From positions 1 through 29,795 of the forward strand of contig JBNKLG010000028.1 of NCBI GenBank assembly GCA_050292235.1: 29,795 nucleotides of DNA, written 5' to 3'. The DNA is from JBNKLG01 sp050292235. Its GTDB lineage: Bacteria > Pseudomonadota > Gammaproteobacteria > Chromatiales > Chromatiaceae. The notes beneath the pieces were generated by a model. It was not told the origin of the DNA and did no database searches. It saw only the letters and a list, made by a program, of their open reading frames with translations. Both the position numbers and the translations under genes were made by a program. Shown one piece after another: positions 1 through 7,501 of this stretch. Position 1 is the first letter of the stretch, and each line of letters opens with the position of its first letter.

Positions 1-939
1 GATGACCGCGAGCGCCTGCGACGCGAACGCCTCGTTAAGCTCGACGAGGCCGATGTCGGAGAGCGACAGGCCGGTCTGTTTGAGCACTTTGCGCACGGCT
101 TCGATCGGGCCGATGCCCATGATCTCCGGCGCGCAACCGGCCACGGCAATGCTCTTGATGGCGGCGATGGGTTTCAACCCATGGGCCTGGGCGTACGCTT
201 CACTACAGACCAAAGTCGCGCTGGCGCCATCAGTAAGCGGTGACGAGGTCCCGGCGGTGACTGAGCCATCGGCAGTGAACGCCGGCTTGAGTCCAGCCAG
301 ACCCTCGACACTGGTATCGGGGCGGATGCAGCCATCCTGCTCCACCAAACCCTTGCTGGTATCAATGGCGATGATCTCGTCGCTCAATTTACCGGCGGCC
401 TGGGCAGCAGCGGCCTTCTGGTGACTGAGCACCGAAAACGCTTCCTGTTCAGCACGGGAGAGTCCATATTGCTTGGCCAGATTTTCCGCCGTCTCACCCA
501 TCCCCATATAGGCGCCGGGCATGGCCTTGTAGAGAGCCGGATTAGGCATGGGGTTGTAGCCGGTCATGGGCAGATGGGTCATCGACTCGGTTCCGGCACA
601 GATAAAGACCTCGCCCGCACTCATCTGAATGGCCCCGGCAGCCATGTGAATGGCCTGCATGGAGGAGCCGCAAAAGCGATTGACCGTAGTGCCGGTGACC
701 GACAGGGGCAGTCCGGCCAGAAAGCCCACCAGGCGCGCCATGTTGAAACCCTGCTCCCCTTCGGGATAGGCACAACCCAGAATCAGATCCTCGATATCGG
801 TTACCGCCACACCGCTCTTGGCGACCAACCCCTTAACCACCTGGGCGACAATGTCGTCAGAACGCACTTTCGCCATCTCGCCCTTGTGGGCAAAGGTAAA
901 GGGGGATCGCACATAGTCAGCAATTACGACTCGCTTCAT
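1..939 (-). CDS. 3-ketoacyl-CoA thiolase (FadA-like), 3' end cut by window
   Basis: Thiolase of beta-oxidation, cleaving 3-ketoacyl-CoA with CoA to acetyl-CoA and a shortened acyl-CoA. The first 313 residues are visible. The acylated cysteine is C90 in NRFCGSSMQ, and the NEAFA motif lies near the visible end. The terminal part with the second catalytic cysteine (CxGxG) is outside the window. The NRFCGSSMQ context resembles FadA more than biosynthetic PhaA/AtoB. The ATG is preceded by GGAG with 7-nt spacing. It lies 42 nt downstream of the MerR regulator gene on the same strand and is probably cotranscribed with it. Substrate chain length cannot be told; a hydroxyacyl-CoA dehydrogenase/enoyl-CoA hydratase partner may follow outside the window. 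Confidence 0.93.
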   Translation of the reverse strand, partial: MKRVVIADYVRSPFTFAHKGEMAKVRSDDIVAQVVKGLVAKSGVAVTDIEDLILGCAYPEGEQGFNMARLVGFLAGLPLSVTGTTVNRFCGSSMQAIHMAAGAIQMSAGEVFICAGTESMTHLPMTGYNPMPNPALYKAMPGAYMGMGETAENLAKQYGLSRAEQEAFSVLSHQKAAAAQAAGKLSDEIIAIDTSKGLVEQDGCIRPDTSVEGLAGLKPAFTADGSVTAGTSSPLTDGASATLVCSEAYAQAHGLKPIAAIKSIAVAGCAPEIMGIGPIEAVRKVLKQTGLSLSDIGLVELNEAFASQALAVI

Positions 940-981
940 TGCCATTCTCCGGTTAAAAACGAAAAGAAACCGACACGGGAT

Positions 982-1368
982 TCATGTCTCCCGCGCCTGG
1001 ATATTGGTGATGCACTCCTGGCGCATCTCATGCAGTTCGGTCAGGGTGGTCTCCAGATCCTCGCGCTGCTGTTCCAGCTCATCGATGCGGCGCTCCACCA
1101 CCCCCAGCAACAGCTTCACCTGCTTGGACTGAGAGGGATCCAGGTCATAAAGTTCGAGATACTCTTTGATGTCTGCCAGCGTGAAGCCAAGGCGCTTGCC
1201 ACGCAGAATGAGCTGCATCCGGGCGCGGTCACGATGGGTATAGACCCGGGTTGTCCCAGCGCGCCGGGGCATGATCAGCCCCTTGCTTTCATAAAAGCGA
1301 ATGGCACGCGGGGTAATGTTCAGCTCTTTGGCCAACTCCGTCACGCTGTACAGATCTTGGATCGTCAT
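982..1368 (-). CDS. MerR-family transcriptional regulator (LiuR-like)
   Basis: A 128-residue MerR-family DNA-binding protein. The N-terminal winged helix (about residues 7-75) has the typical VTELAKELNITPRAIRFYESKGL and a following RVYTHRDRARMQLI segment. A coiled-coil dimerisation helix covers about 80-120. There is no cysteine cluster for metal binding; the only cysteine is near the end (RQECIT). It resembles LiuR-type regulators of branched-chain amino acid and fatty acid degradation in proteobacteria, which act mainly as repressors released by acyl-CoA-type ligands (family knowledge). Its own promoter carries a near-palindrome that recurs before the acyl-CoA dehydrogenase at 7345, so autoregulation and control of both transcription units is likely. 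No ribosome binding site precedes the ATG, and the predicted transcript starts almost at it. The name LiuR is inferred. Confidence 0.88.
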   Translation of the reverse strand: MTIQDLYSVTELAKELNITPRAIRFYESKGLIMPRRAGTTRVYTHRDRARMQLILRGKRLGFTLADIKEYLELYDLDPSQSKQVKLLLGVVERRIDELEQQREDLETTLTELHEMRQECITNIQARET

Positions 1369-1376
1369 GGCATCTC

Positions 1377-1405
1377 ACTATAAGCATGGTTAACGTTAAC
1401 GTCAA
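1377..1405 (-). promoter_or_regulatory. Sigma70 promoter of the MerR gene with overlapping operator
   Basis: On the minus strand: -35 TTGACG (1405-1400), a 17-bp spacer, and -10 TATAGT (1382-1377). The predicted start point is near 1370, only about 2 nt before the ATG at 1368. The operator TTAACGTTAACGTCAA (plus strand, 1390-1405) is a 16-bp palindrome with one mismatched pair; it covers the -35 and part of the spacer. Seen directly; binding by the adjacent MerR protein is inference. Confidence 0.72.
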
Positions 1406-1414
1406 TATAATTCC

Positions 1415-1954
1415 CTAACGGGCATTATTGTCGTCGCTCTCTGCGACCATTGACCGCAACCGCTCCATGAGCGGCCCCTCTTCATCAAAGGCATAACAGC
1501 TGCCGCTGAAGGCCTCGACAGCCTCTGGGCTCCAGCCTCGGTTGGAATGACTCTGAAAGGCCACCGTACCCATGCCGCGCAACAGATCGATGAGATGACG
1601 GCAACCGCCAACCCCCTTGAAACGTTCACTCAAGAGGGCATTCCAGCCCCTGCCGATGCTGACGCCAACCAGGGCATCGAACCGCTGGGCCACCTCGGGG
1701 CAGATATCGAAGGGGGTACTCGCCATACGCACGTCGATCTCCCGAATCACGCCATCAACATCAAGCAGCAGGCGGATAAACATCTCGTGCAACGGTTCCC
1801 CCGCTGGCAGGGCGCGCCCCAGCCCGACCTGGGTGTCGTAGCCCTTGGTATCCACCAAACGACTCTGGATCTCCAGACAGCCCTCTTCATGCAGCCAGGT
1901 CTGGTGATCGATAGTGCGTCGGTGCAGGGGTTTGCGTGATGACGTCTCTGTCAC
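1415..1954 (-). CDS. DUF2889 family protein
   Basis: A 179-residue soluble protein of the DUF2889 family, recognised from LHRRTIDHQTWLHEEGCLEIQ near the N-terminus, then the LVDTKGYD, GEPLHEMFIRLLLDVDGVI and CPEVAQRFDALVG blocks. The biochemical role is unknown. GTG at 1954 is chosen because GAGGAG lies 6 nt upstream and the ETF-QO gene stops only 10 nt earlier; a longer reading would run back over that gene. Placement at the end of the dehydrogenase-ETF-ETF-QO unit suggests a role in acyl-CoA or electron-transfer metabolism, which is inference. No signal peptide, membrane segment or metal motif is evident. Confidence 0.85.
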   Translation of the reverse strand: MTETSSRKPLHRRTIDHQTWLHEEGCLEIQSRLVDTKGYDTQVGLGRALPAGEPLHEMFIRLLLDVDGVIREIDVRMASTPFDICPEVAQRFDALVGVSIGRGWNALLSERFKGVGGCRHLIDLLRGMGTVAFQSHSNRGWSPEAVEAFSGSCYAFDEEGPLMERLRSMVAESDDNNAR

Positions 1955-1964
1955 ATAGGGCTCC

Positions 1965-3623
1965 TCACAGATTGGGATAGTTGGGACCACCGCCCCCTTC
2001 CGGGACATACCAGAGAATGTTGCCCGAAGGATCTTTGATGTCGCAGGTCTTGCAGTGGAGACAGTTGGCGGCATTGATCTGCAGACGCGGTTCTCCGTTG
2101 GGCTCATCCTGCAGGATCTCGTAGACCCCCGCCGGACAGTAGCGCTGTTCGGGCGCATCGTAGCGGGCCAGATTGAGGCTGATGGGCACGCCGGCATCCC
2201 TGAGCATCAGATGGCAGGGCTGATCCTCTTCATGGCTGGTGTTGGAGAGAAACACCGACGAGAGGCGATCAAAACTGAGCTCGCCATCGGGCTTGGGATA
2301 ATCGATGCGCGGGGCGTCGCTGGCGGGCTTTAAGGTGGTGTGATCCGCCGCCCGGTCATGCAGGGTAAAGGGCAGCCTGCCACGGAAAATAGTCTGATCG
2401 ATGAAGTTGAAACTACCGCCGATCAGGGTACCGAAACGGTGCAGCGCCGGGCCGAAGTTGCGGCTTCCATAAAGTTCGTCGTAGAGCCAGGAGGCTTTCA
2501 CTGCCTCGGCGTAGGCCTTGAGATCGCGATGCTCCGGCTCATCACCCGCCAATGCGGCAAATACCGCCTCCGCCGCCAGCATCCCCGATTTCATGGCGGT
2601 GTGAGCGCCCTTGATCTTGGCGAAGTTCAGCGTACCCGCATCGCAGCCCAGCAGCAGGCCGCCGGGAAAATGCTGTTTAGGCAGCGCATTGAACCCGCCT
2701 TTGGCAATGGCCCTGGCACCGTAGCTGAGACGTTTACCCCCCGCCAGCACCGCTCGAATCTGCGAATGCTGTTTGAAACGCTGGAACTCCTCGAACGGCG
2801 AGAGGTAGGGATTGGCATAGTTGAGATCGACGATCAACCCCACCGCCACCTGGCCCTCTGCAGCATGGTAGAGAAAAGAGCCGCCACTGGCCCCATGCTC
2901 GGCCAAAGGCCAGCCCGCGCCATGGATCACCGTACCCGGCTTGTGTTTGTCTGGCTCGACCTGCCACAGCTCTTTGATGCCCAGGCCGTAGTGTTGGGGA
3001 TCGCAGTCTGCATCCAGTTCAAACCGCTCGATCAGCTGCTTGCCCAAGTGGCCACGGCAGCCCTCGGCGAAGAGGGTATAGCGTCCACGCAATTCGATGC
3101 CGGGTTCAAAACCGGCCTTCTCAGCGCCATTTTTATCCCGCCCCATGTCACCAGTAAGAACCCCTTCCACCTGACCCGAGTCACCGATCAGCAGCTCTGC
3201 CGCCGGATAGCCTGGAAACAGATCGACGCCTGCCACCTCTGCCTGTTCACCCAGCCAGCGACAGAGATTGCCCAGGCTGATGATGTGATTGCCTTTGTTA
3301 TGCATGGTGCAAGGAGCCAGCGCCGAAGGCATGCCGATGGCCTTGTCCGCACTGGTATAGAGCAGGATATGATCCTCACTCACCGGAACGCCCAGAGGGG
3401 CGCCCTGAGCCTTGGCATCGGGCAGCAGCTCATCCAGAGCACGGCTCTCAAATACCGCGCCGGAAAGGATATGGGCACCGATCTCGGAACCCTTTTCCAG
3501 CACGCAAACACTCAACGCCCGATCCTGCTGCTGGGCCAGCTGGCGCAGGCGAATCGCGGCGGAGAGCCCGGCCGGACCAGCGCCGACAATCACCACATCG
3601 AATTCCATCACCTCTCGTTCCAC
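1965..3623 (-). CDS. Electron transfer flavoprotein-ubiquinone oxidoreductase (ETF-QO)
   Basis: Passes electrons from reduced ETF to the ubiquinone pool at the inner membrane, using FAD and one [4Fe-4S] cluster. The N-terminal dinucleotide fold has VGAGPAG at about residues 13-19. The C-terminal ferredoxin part has cysteines at 496, 521, 524 and 527, the 25-3-3 spacing typical of ETF-QO. GTG at 3623 is chosen because homologues start with an ME-R-E-x-MEFDVV-like sequence, a GAGAGGG ribosome site lies about 8 nt upstream, and it gives 552 residues, the usual length. The frame stays open back to 3728, but that stretch is palindromic repeat DNA. The gene follows etfA after the repeat block and precedes the DUF2889 gene by 10 nt. 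Confidence 0.96.
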   Translation of the reverse strand: MEREVMEFDVVIVGAGPAGLSAAIRLRQLAQQQDRALSVCVLEKGSEIGAHILSGAVFESRALDELLPDAKAQGAPLGVPVSEDHILLYTSADKAIGMPSALAPCTMHNKGNHIISLGNLCRWLGEQAEVAGVDLFPGYPAAELLIGDSGQVEGVLTGDMGRDKNGAEKAGFEPGIELRGRYTLFAEGCRGHLGKQLIERFELDADCDPQHYGLGIKELWQVEPDKHKPGTVIHGAGWPLAEHGASGGSFLYHAAEGQVAVGLIVDLNYANPYLSPFEEFQRFKQHSQIRAVLAGGKRLSYGARAIAKGGFNALPKQHFPGGLLLGCDAGTLNFAKIKGAHTAMKSGMLAAEAVFAALAGDEPEHRDLKAYAEAVKASWLYDELYGSRNFGPALHRFGTLIGGSFNFIDQTIFRGRLPFTLHDRAADHTTLKPASDAPRIDYPKPDGELSFDRLSSVFLSNTSHEEDQPCHLMLRDAGVPISLNLARYDAPEQRYCPAGVYEILQDEPNGEPRLQINAANCLHCKTCDIKDPSGNILWYVPEGGGGPNYPNL

Positions 3624-3686
3624 CCGCTTACCCTCTCTATGTACAGCCAGTAAATACCATCTCTCCACTATCTCCCACAAGCGCCA

Positions 3687-3778
3687 GTAGGAGCGCCCCA
3701 TGGGCGCGAAGTCCACGCCTGCAGGCATGATATGATCGGCGCACTATCACACTCATCGCGCCCACGGGGCGCTCCTAC
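3687..3778. repeat. REP-like inverted repeat pair between etfA and ETF-QO
   Basis: Two 23-nt arms, at 3687-3709 and 3756-3778, are reverse complements with one mismatch. Each has the core TAGGAGCGCCCC and a self-complementary GGGCGC/GCGCCC part. The 46-nt gap holds no gene. The arms resemble the TAGGAGCG-type REP sequences common in gammaproteobacterial intergenic regions. They could fold in the etfA to ETF-QO mRNA and affect processing or expression ratio, which is inference. Confidence 0.85.
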
Positions 3779-3793
3779 AGAGTTTGGTAGCCC

Positions 3794-3857
3794 GGTTGGG
3801 CAAAGCCTGTGTGCCCAACAACCCTGAATTGTTGGGCACGCTGCGCTTTGCCCAACC
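3794..3857. repeat. Second palindromic repeat (GTTGGGCA type) beside the REP pair
   Basis: Left arm 3794-3819 (GGTTGGGCAAAGC...GTGCCCAAC) and right arm 3831-3857 (GTTGGGCACGC...GCTTTGCCCAACC) are near-complete reverse complements around an 11-nt loop. Elements with the core TTGGGCAAAGCGCAGCGTGCC are frequent in gammaproteobacterial intergenic DNA. It lies just after the etfA stop, so it may act as a transcript-end or stability hairpin. Confidence 0.8.
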
Positions 3858-3873
3858 TACGAGGAGCACCCAA

Positions 3874-4803
3874 TCAATCCAACCTCGCCATCAGCTCAGG
3901 CACCGCCTCGAACAGATCAGCCACCAGCCCGTAATCGGCCACCTCGAAGATCGGTGCCTCCTCATCCTTATCGATGGCAACAATCACCTTGCTCTCTTTC
4001 ATTCCCGCCAGATGCTGGATGGCCCCGGAGATACCGACAGCGATGTACAGCTCTGGCGCCACAATCTTGCCGGTCTGGCCCACCTGATGGTCGTTGGAGA
4101 TAAATTGGGCATCCACCGCCGCCCGAGAGGCGCCCACCGCGCCACCCAGCTTGTCGGCCAGTTGTTCGATCAAGGCAAAATTCTCTTTGCTGCCGACACC
4201 GCGCCCACCGGAAACCACCACCCGGGCGGTGGTGAGATCAGGGCGATCAGACTGAGTCAGCTCGCGAGAGACAAAACGGGAGAGTTCGTCACCACTGACA
4301 GCGAATAAAGTGACCACTTTTGCCGCCTCCCCTTTCAGCTCGGCAGGTGCGAAAGCCGTACCGCGCAGAGTCATCACCTTGATGGCATCTTTGCTACGCA
4401 CTGTGGCGATGGCATTGCCTGCATAGATGGGACGCTTAAAGGTATCGGCATCGACCACCTCGATCACCTCGGAGAGCTGAGCCACATCCAGCAAGGCTGC
4501 GACCCGCGGCATGAGATTTTTGCCAAAGGTGGTGGCGCCGGCCAGCAGATGGCTGTATTCACGACCAATGGTGGCAATCAATGCAGCCAGGGGTTCCGCC
4601 AAACCCTGGCCATAGAGGACATCGTCGCAGTGCAGCACATTGGAGACGCCCTTCAGGCCAGCCGCCTGCTCGGCAACAGCCTGACAACCTTCTCCCGCCA
4701 CCAGGAGGGTCACCCCGCCCAGCTGACTGCCTGCAGTCACCGCATTCGCCGTGGCCGGAGCCAGTGTCTCGTTGTTGTGTTCCGCAATGACCAGTACGCC
4801 CAT
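3874..4803 (-). CDS. etfA: Electron transfer flavoprotein alpha subunit
   Basis: The 309-residue FAD-binding alpha subunit of ETF. It accepts electrons from acyl-CoA dehydrogenases and delivers them to ETF-QO. The N-terminal domain starts MGVLVIAEHNNETL. The conserved C-terminal FAD domain has GGRGVGSKENF, GASRAAVDA, VGQTGKIVAPELYIAVGISG and the AIDKDEEAPIFEVADYGLV block. The start overlaps the etfB stop in a TGATG arrangement, indicating translational coupling. The length is normal and the gene appears intact. Confidence 0.97.
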   Translation of the reverse strand: MGVLVIAEHNNETLAPATANAVTAGSQLGGVTLLVAGEGCQAVAEQAAGLKGVSNVLHCDDVLYGQGLAEPLAALIATIGREYSHLLAGATTFGKNLMPRVAALLDVAQLSEVIEVVDADTFKRPIYAGNAIATVRSKDAIKVMTLRGTAFAPAELKGEAAKVVTLFAVSGDELSRFVSRELTQSDRPDLTTARVVVSGGRGVGSKENFALIEQLADKLGGAVGASRAAVDAQFISNDHQVGQTGKIVAPELYIAVGISGAIQHLAGMKESKVIVAIDKDEEAPIFEVADYGLVADLFEAVPELMARLD

Positions 4804-5552
4804 CAGACCACCCTCGCTTCGTTACGCAGTTTATCCAGCAGTGTTGCCACATCGGGCACCTTGATACCCCCGCTGCGTTTGGGCGGCTCCTCCACTTTGA
4901 GGATCTCCAGCCGTGGCGCGATATCCACACCCAATTCCGCCGGGGTCAGCACCTCCAGCGGTTTCTTCTTCGCTTTCATGATGTTGGGCAGCTTGACATA
5001 GCGCGGTTCGTTGAGGCGCAAATCGGCAGTGACCAAGGCAGGCAGCGGCAGGGCGACGCGCTCCAGGCCGCCATCGATCTCGCGGGTGACCTGCACCTCG
5101 CCATCGGCCAGCACCACCTCAGAGGCAAAGGTGCCCTGCCCCCAGCCCAGCAGCGCGGCCAGCATCTGGCCGGTCTGGTTGTTGTCGTCGTCGATCGCCT
5201 GCTTGCCCAGGATGATCAGATCGGGCTGCTCGCGCTTCACCACCTCGGCCAACAGTTTGGCCACGGCCAGGGGTTGCAGTTCGTCATCGCTCTCCACCAG
5301 AATGGCCCGGTCAATGCCCATGGCCAGGGCGGTGCGCAGGGTCTCCTGGCTCGCCTTGACGCCCAGAGAGACCACAACCGTCTCCTCAGCCTTCCCCACC
5401 TCTTGCAGACGCACCGCCTCTTCCACCGCAATCTCGTCAAAGGGATTCATGGCCATTTTCAGGTTGGCCAGATCCACACCACTCTGATCCGCCTTGACGC
5501 TGATCTTGACGTTGGCATCGACCACCCGTTTGGCGCACACCAGTATCTTCAT
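4803..5552 (-). CDS. etfB: Electron transfer flavoprotein beta subunit
   Basis: The 249-residue beta subunit of ETF, which binds AMP and docks to dehydrogenases. It begins MKILVCAKRVVDANVKI and has the family blocks NPFDEIAVEEAVRL, LGKQAIDDDNNQTGQMLA and the C-terminal IMKAKKKPLEVLTPAELG recognition loop. GAGGAGAG lies before the ATG, and the acyl-CoA dehydrogenase stop is 23 nt upstream. The stop overlaps the etfA start by one base. Confidence 0.97.
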   Translation of the reverse strand: MKILVCAKRVVDANVKISVKADQSGVDLANLKMAMNPFDEIAVEEAVRLQEVGKAEETVVVSLGVKASQETLRTALAMGIDRAILVESDDELQPLAVAKLLAEVVKREQPDLIILGKQAIDDDNNQTGQMLAALLGWGQGTFASEVVLADGEVQVTREIDGGLERVALPLPALVTADLRLNEPRYVKLPNIMKAKKKPLEVLTPAELGVDIAPRLEILKVEEPPKRSGGIKVPDVATLLDKLRNEARVV

Positions 5553-5575
5553 TTATCGTCTCTCCTCAGCAGGGC

Positions 5576-7345
5576 TTACCAAGCCCTGTCATCAAAATCC
5601 ATCAGGCAGCCACTGCCCGATTCGATGGCCCGAAAGTGGGCCTCGCTACGCGGCAAAATGCGGCGCATAAAAAACCGGGCCGTGTTGATTTTGGCCCCAT
5701 AAAAGATCGCCTCACCCCCATCCTGGTTTTTCAGGCTGATCTCCGCCATTTTGGCCCACATGAAGGCCAGTGCCGTCAGCCCGAACAGTTGCAGATAATC
5801 GACAGCGGCAGCACCGGCCTCGGCAGGCTGATCGGCAACGCGCTGTGCCAACATCTGGCTGGCCTGCTCCAATCGCTGCAACGCGACAGAAAGCGGTTGG
5901 CAAAACTCGCCCATCGCCGCCTGCCCCGCCTGTTCCTTCAGATAAGCATAGACCGGCGTCAGAAAGCCTTGGATCAGAGAGAGTTTGCGCCCAACCAGAT
6001 CCATCGCCTGAACCCCATTGGTGCCCTCGTAGAGCTGGGCGATGCGGGCATCCCGCACCAGTTGCTCCATGCCGTGCTCACGGATATAGCCGTGGCCGCC
6101 GTAGACCTGCATCCCAAGGTTGGCCACCTCAAAGGCAGCATCGGTGAAATAGGCCTTGACCACCGGGGTCAGCAGTGCCACCAGGGCATCGGCCTGCTGA
6201 CGCATTTGAAGATCATCGCTGTGATGGGCAAGATCCACCTGCTGCCCCACCCAGACAGAGAGCGCCCTGCAACCCTCGGTCAGTGAACGCATGGTCAACA
6301 ACATGCGCCGGACATCGGGATGAACCGTCAGGGGATCGGCGGGGCCACCACCATTTTGTGCACCGTTCGGCCCGCGACCTTGCAGGCGCTCTTGCGCGTA
6401 AAGCGCAGCATTCTGATAGGCTGCCTCGGCCACGCCCAGCCCCTGCATCCCCACCGCCAGACGCTCGGTGTTCATCATCTTGAACATGGCGCGCATACCC
6501 CTGTTCAGCTCACCGACCAGCCACCCCTTGGCGCCATCGAAGTTCATCACACAGGTGGCGGAGGCCTTGATCCCCATCTTATGTTCGATGGCCCCACAGC
6601 TGAGCTGATTGGCCTCTCCGGGGTTGCCATCGGCATCCGGCAGAAACTTCGGCACCAGAAAGAGGCTGATCCCCTTGATACCCGCCGGGGCATCGGGGAT
6701 ACGGGCCAGCACCAGATGGATGATATTCCCGGTCAGATCATGCTCACCCGCCGTGATAAAGATCTTGGTACCGCTGATGGCATAGCTGCCATCCTCCTGC
6801 GGCTCTGCACGGGTTCGCAACAGCCCCAGATCGGTACCGCAGTGGGGCTCGGTGAGATCCATAGCACCGCTCCACTCACCGGAGGCCATACGGGGGAAAT
6901 AGAGATCCTTAAGAACAGGAGCAGCCTCATCCTCTAATGCCGACCAGGCACCATTGGTCAGGCCGGGATAGAGACTGAAAGAGAGATTGGCGGCGCAGAT
7001 CATCTCATCGATGAGCATGTGCAGGGTCTTGGGCAGACCCTGACCACCATACTCAGGATCGAGGGCAATGCTGTTCCAGCCCATCTCGATGAAGTCGCGG
7101 TAGGCCGCTTTAAATCCTTCCGGGGTCGTGACCTGGCCATCCTGCCAGTGGCAGCCCTCTTCATCACCGGTGCGATTCAGTGGCAGGAGACGTTCGCTGA
7201 CGAACTTGCCCGCCTCTTCCAGAATAGAGGCCAGGGTCTCTCGATCCAGCTCCTCAAACCCAGGTAATACCTGCAAGGCAGCCCCTTGATGGAGCTCAAA
7301 ATGGGCAAACAGCATATCGCGGATCGGCGCTTGGTATTGGGGCAT
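5576..7345 (-). CDS. Acyl-CoA dehydrogenase (FadE/DmdC-like, long form)
   Basis: FAD-dependent alpha,beta-dehydrogenation of acyl-CoA, first step of beta-oxidation, with ETF as electron acceptor. At 589 residues it is the long form: an N-terminal extension, the ACAD core (MDLTEPHCGTDLG near residue 163, SGTKIFITAGEHD near 191, GGHGY near 417) and an extra C-terminal helical domain. The likely catalytic base is E440 in AQLYEGTNGVQ. Relatives are often annotated as DmdC (methylmercaptopropionyl-CoA dehydrogenase), but many act on medium or long acyl chains; the substrate cannot be fixed here. GGAGGAA lies about 8 nt before the ATG. It is first in the unit driven by the operator-bearing promoter at 7441-7469. 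Confidence 0.95.
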   Translation of the reverse strand: MPQYQAPIRDMLFAHFELHQGAALQVLPGFEELDRETLASILEEAGKFVSERLLPLNRTGDEEGCHWQDGQVTTPEGFKAAYRDFIEMGWNSIALDPEYGGQGLPKTLHMLIDEMICAANLSFSLYPGLTNGAWSALEDEAAPVLKDLYFPRMASGEWSGAMDLTEPHCGTDLGLLRTRAEPQEDGSYAISGTKIFITAGEHDLTGNIIHLVLARIPDAPAGIKGISLFLVPKFLPDADGNPGEANQLSCGAIEHKMGIKASATCVMNFDGAKGWLVGELNRGMRAMFKMMNTERLAVGMQGLGVAEAAYQNAALYAQERLQGRGPNGAQNGGGPADPLTVHPDVRRMLLTMRSLTEGCRALSVWVGQQVDLAHHSDDLQMRQQADALVALLTPVVKAYFTDAAFEVANLGMQVYGGHGYIREHGMEQLVRDARIAQLYEGTNGVQAMDLVGRKLSLIQGFLTPVYAYLKEQAGQAAMGEFCQPLSVALQRLEQASQMLAQRVADQPAEAGAAAVDYLQLFGLTALAFMWAKMAEISLKNQDGGEAIFYGAKINTARFFMRRILPRSEAHFRAIESGSGCLMDFDDRAW

Positions 7346-7440
7346 CGGGTGGTTCCTCCAAGCAATGTCAGCCTCAGTCTGATTGCGCAGCCCTAACGAC
7401 TAACCGCCATCAGTCCGAGGCATAGAAATTACGTTCTGGT

Positions 7441-7469
7441 AATTTAGTTAACGTATACGTCAATGTCAA
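7441..7469 (-). promoter_or_regulatory. Promoter of the dehydrogenase-ETF unit with operator in the spacer
   Basis: On the minus strand: -35 TTGACA (7469-7464), a 17-bp spacer, and -10 TAAATT (7446-7441). The spacer contains TTAACGTATACGTCAA (plus strand, 7448-7463), which matches the operator at 1390-1405 in 14 of 16 bases, differing only at the two central positions. A MerR-family protein bound between -35 and -10 would block or remodel this promoter. The leader to the ATG at 7345 would be about 90 nt. Confidence 0.7.
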
Positions 7470-7501
7470 CTGGCTTCAGCTGCGCTCAGCAAACAGCCCA
7501 C

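Noticed and set aside
2340..3653. 437-codon open frame on the plus strand
   Set aside because: It lies antisense to ETF-QO, whose cofactor motifs and cysteine spacing are clear; the translation has no domain-like pattern.
3624..3728. Longer ETF-QO N-terminus starting at 3728
   Set aside because: It translates REP repeat DNA and adds about 35 residues not found in the family; GTG at 3623 has a ribosome site and a family-like start.
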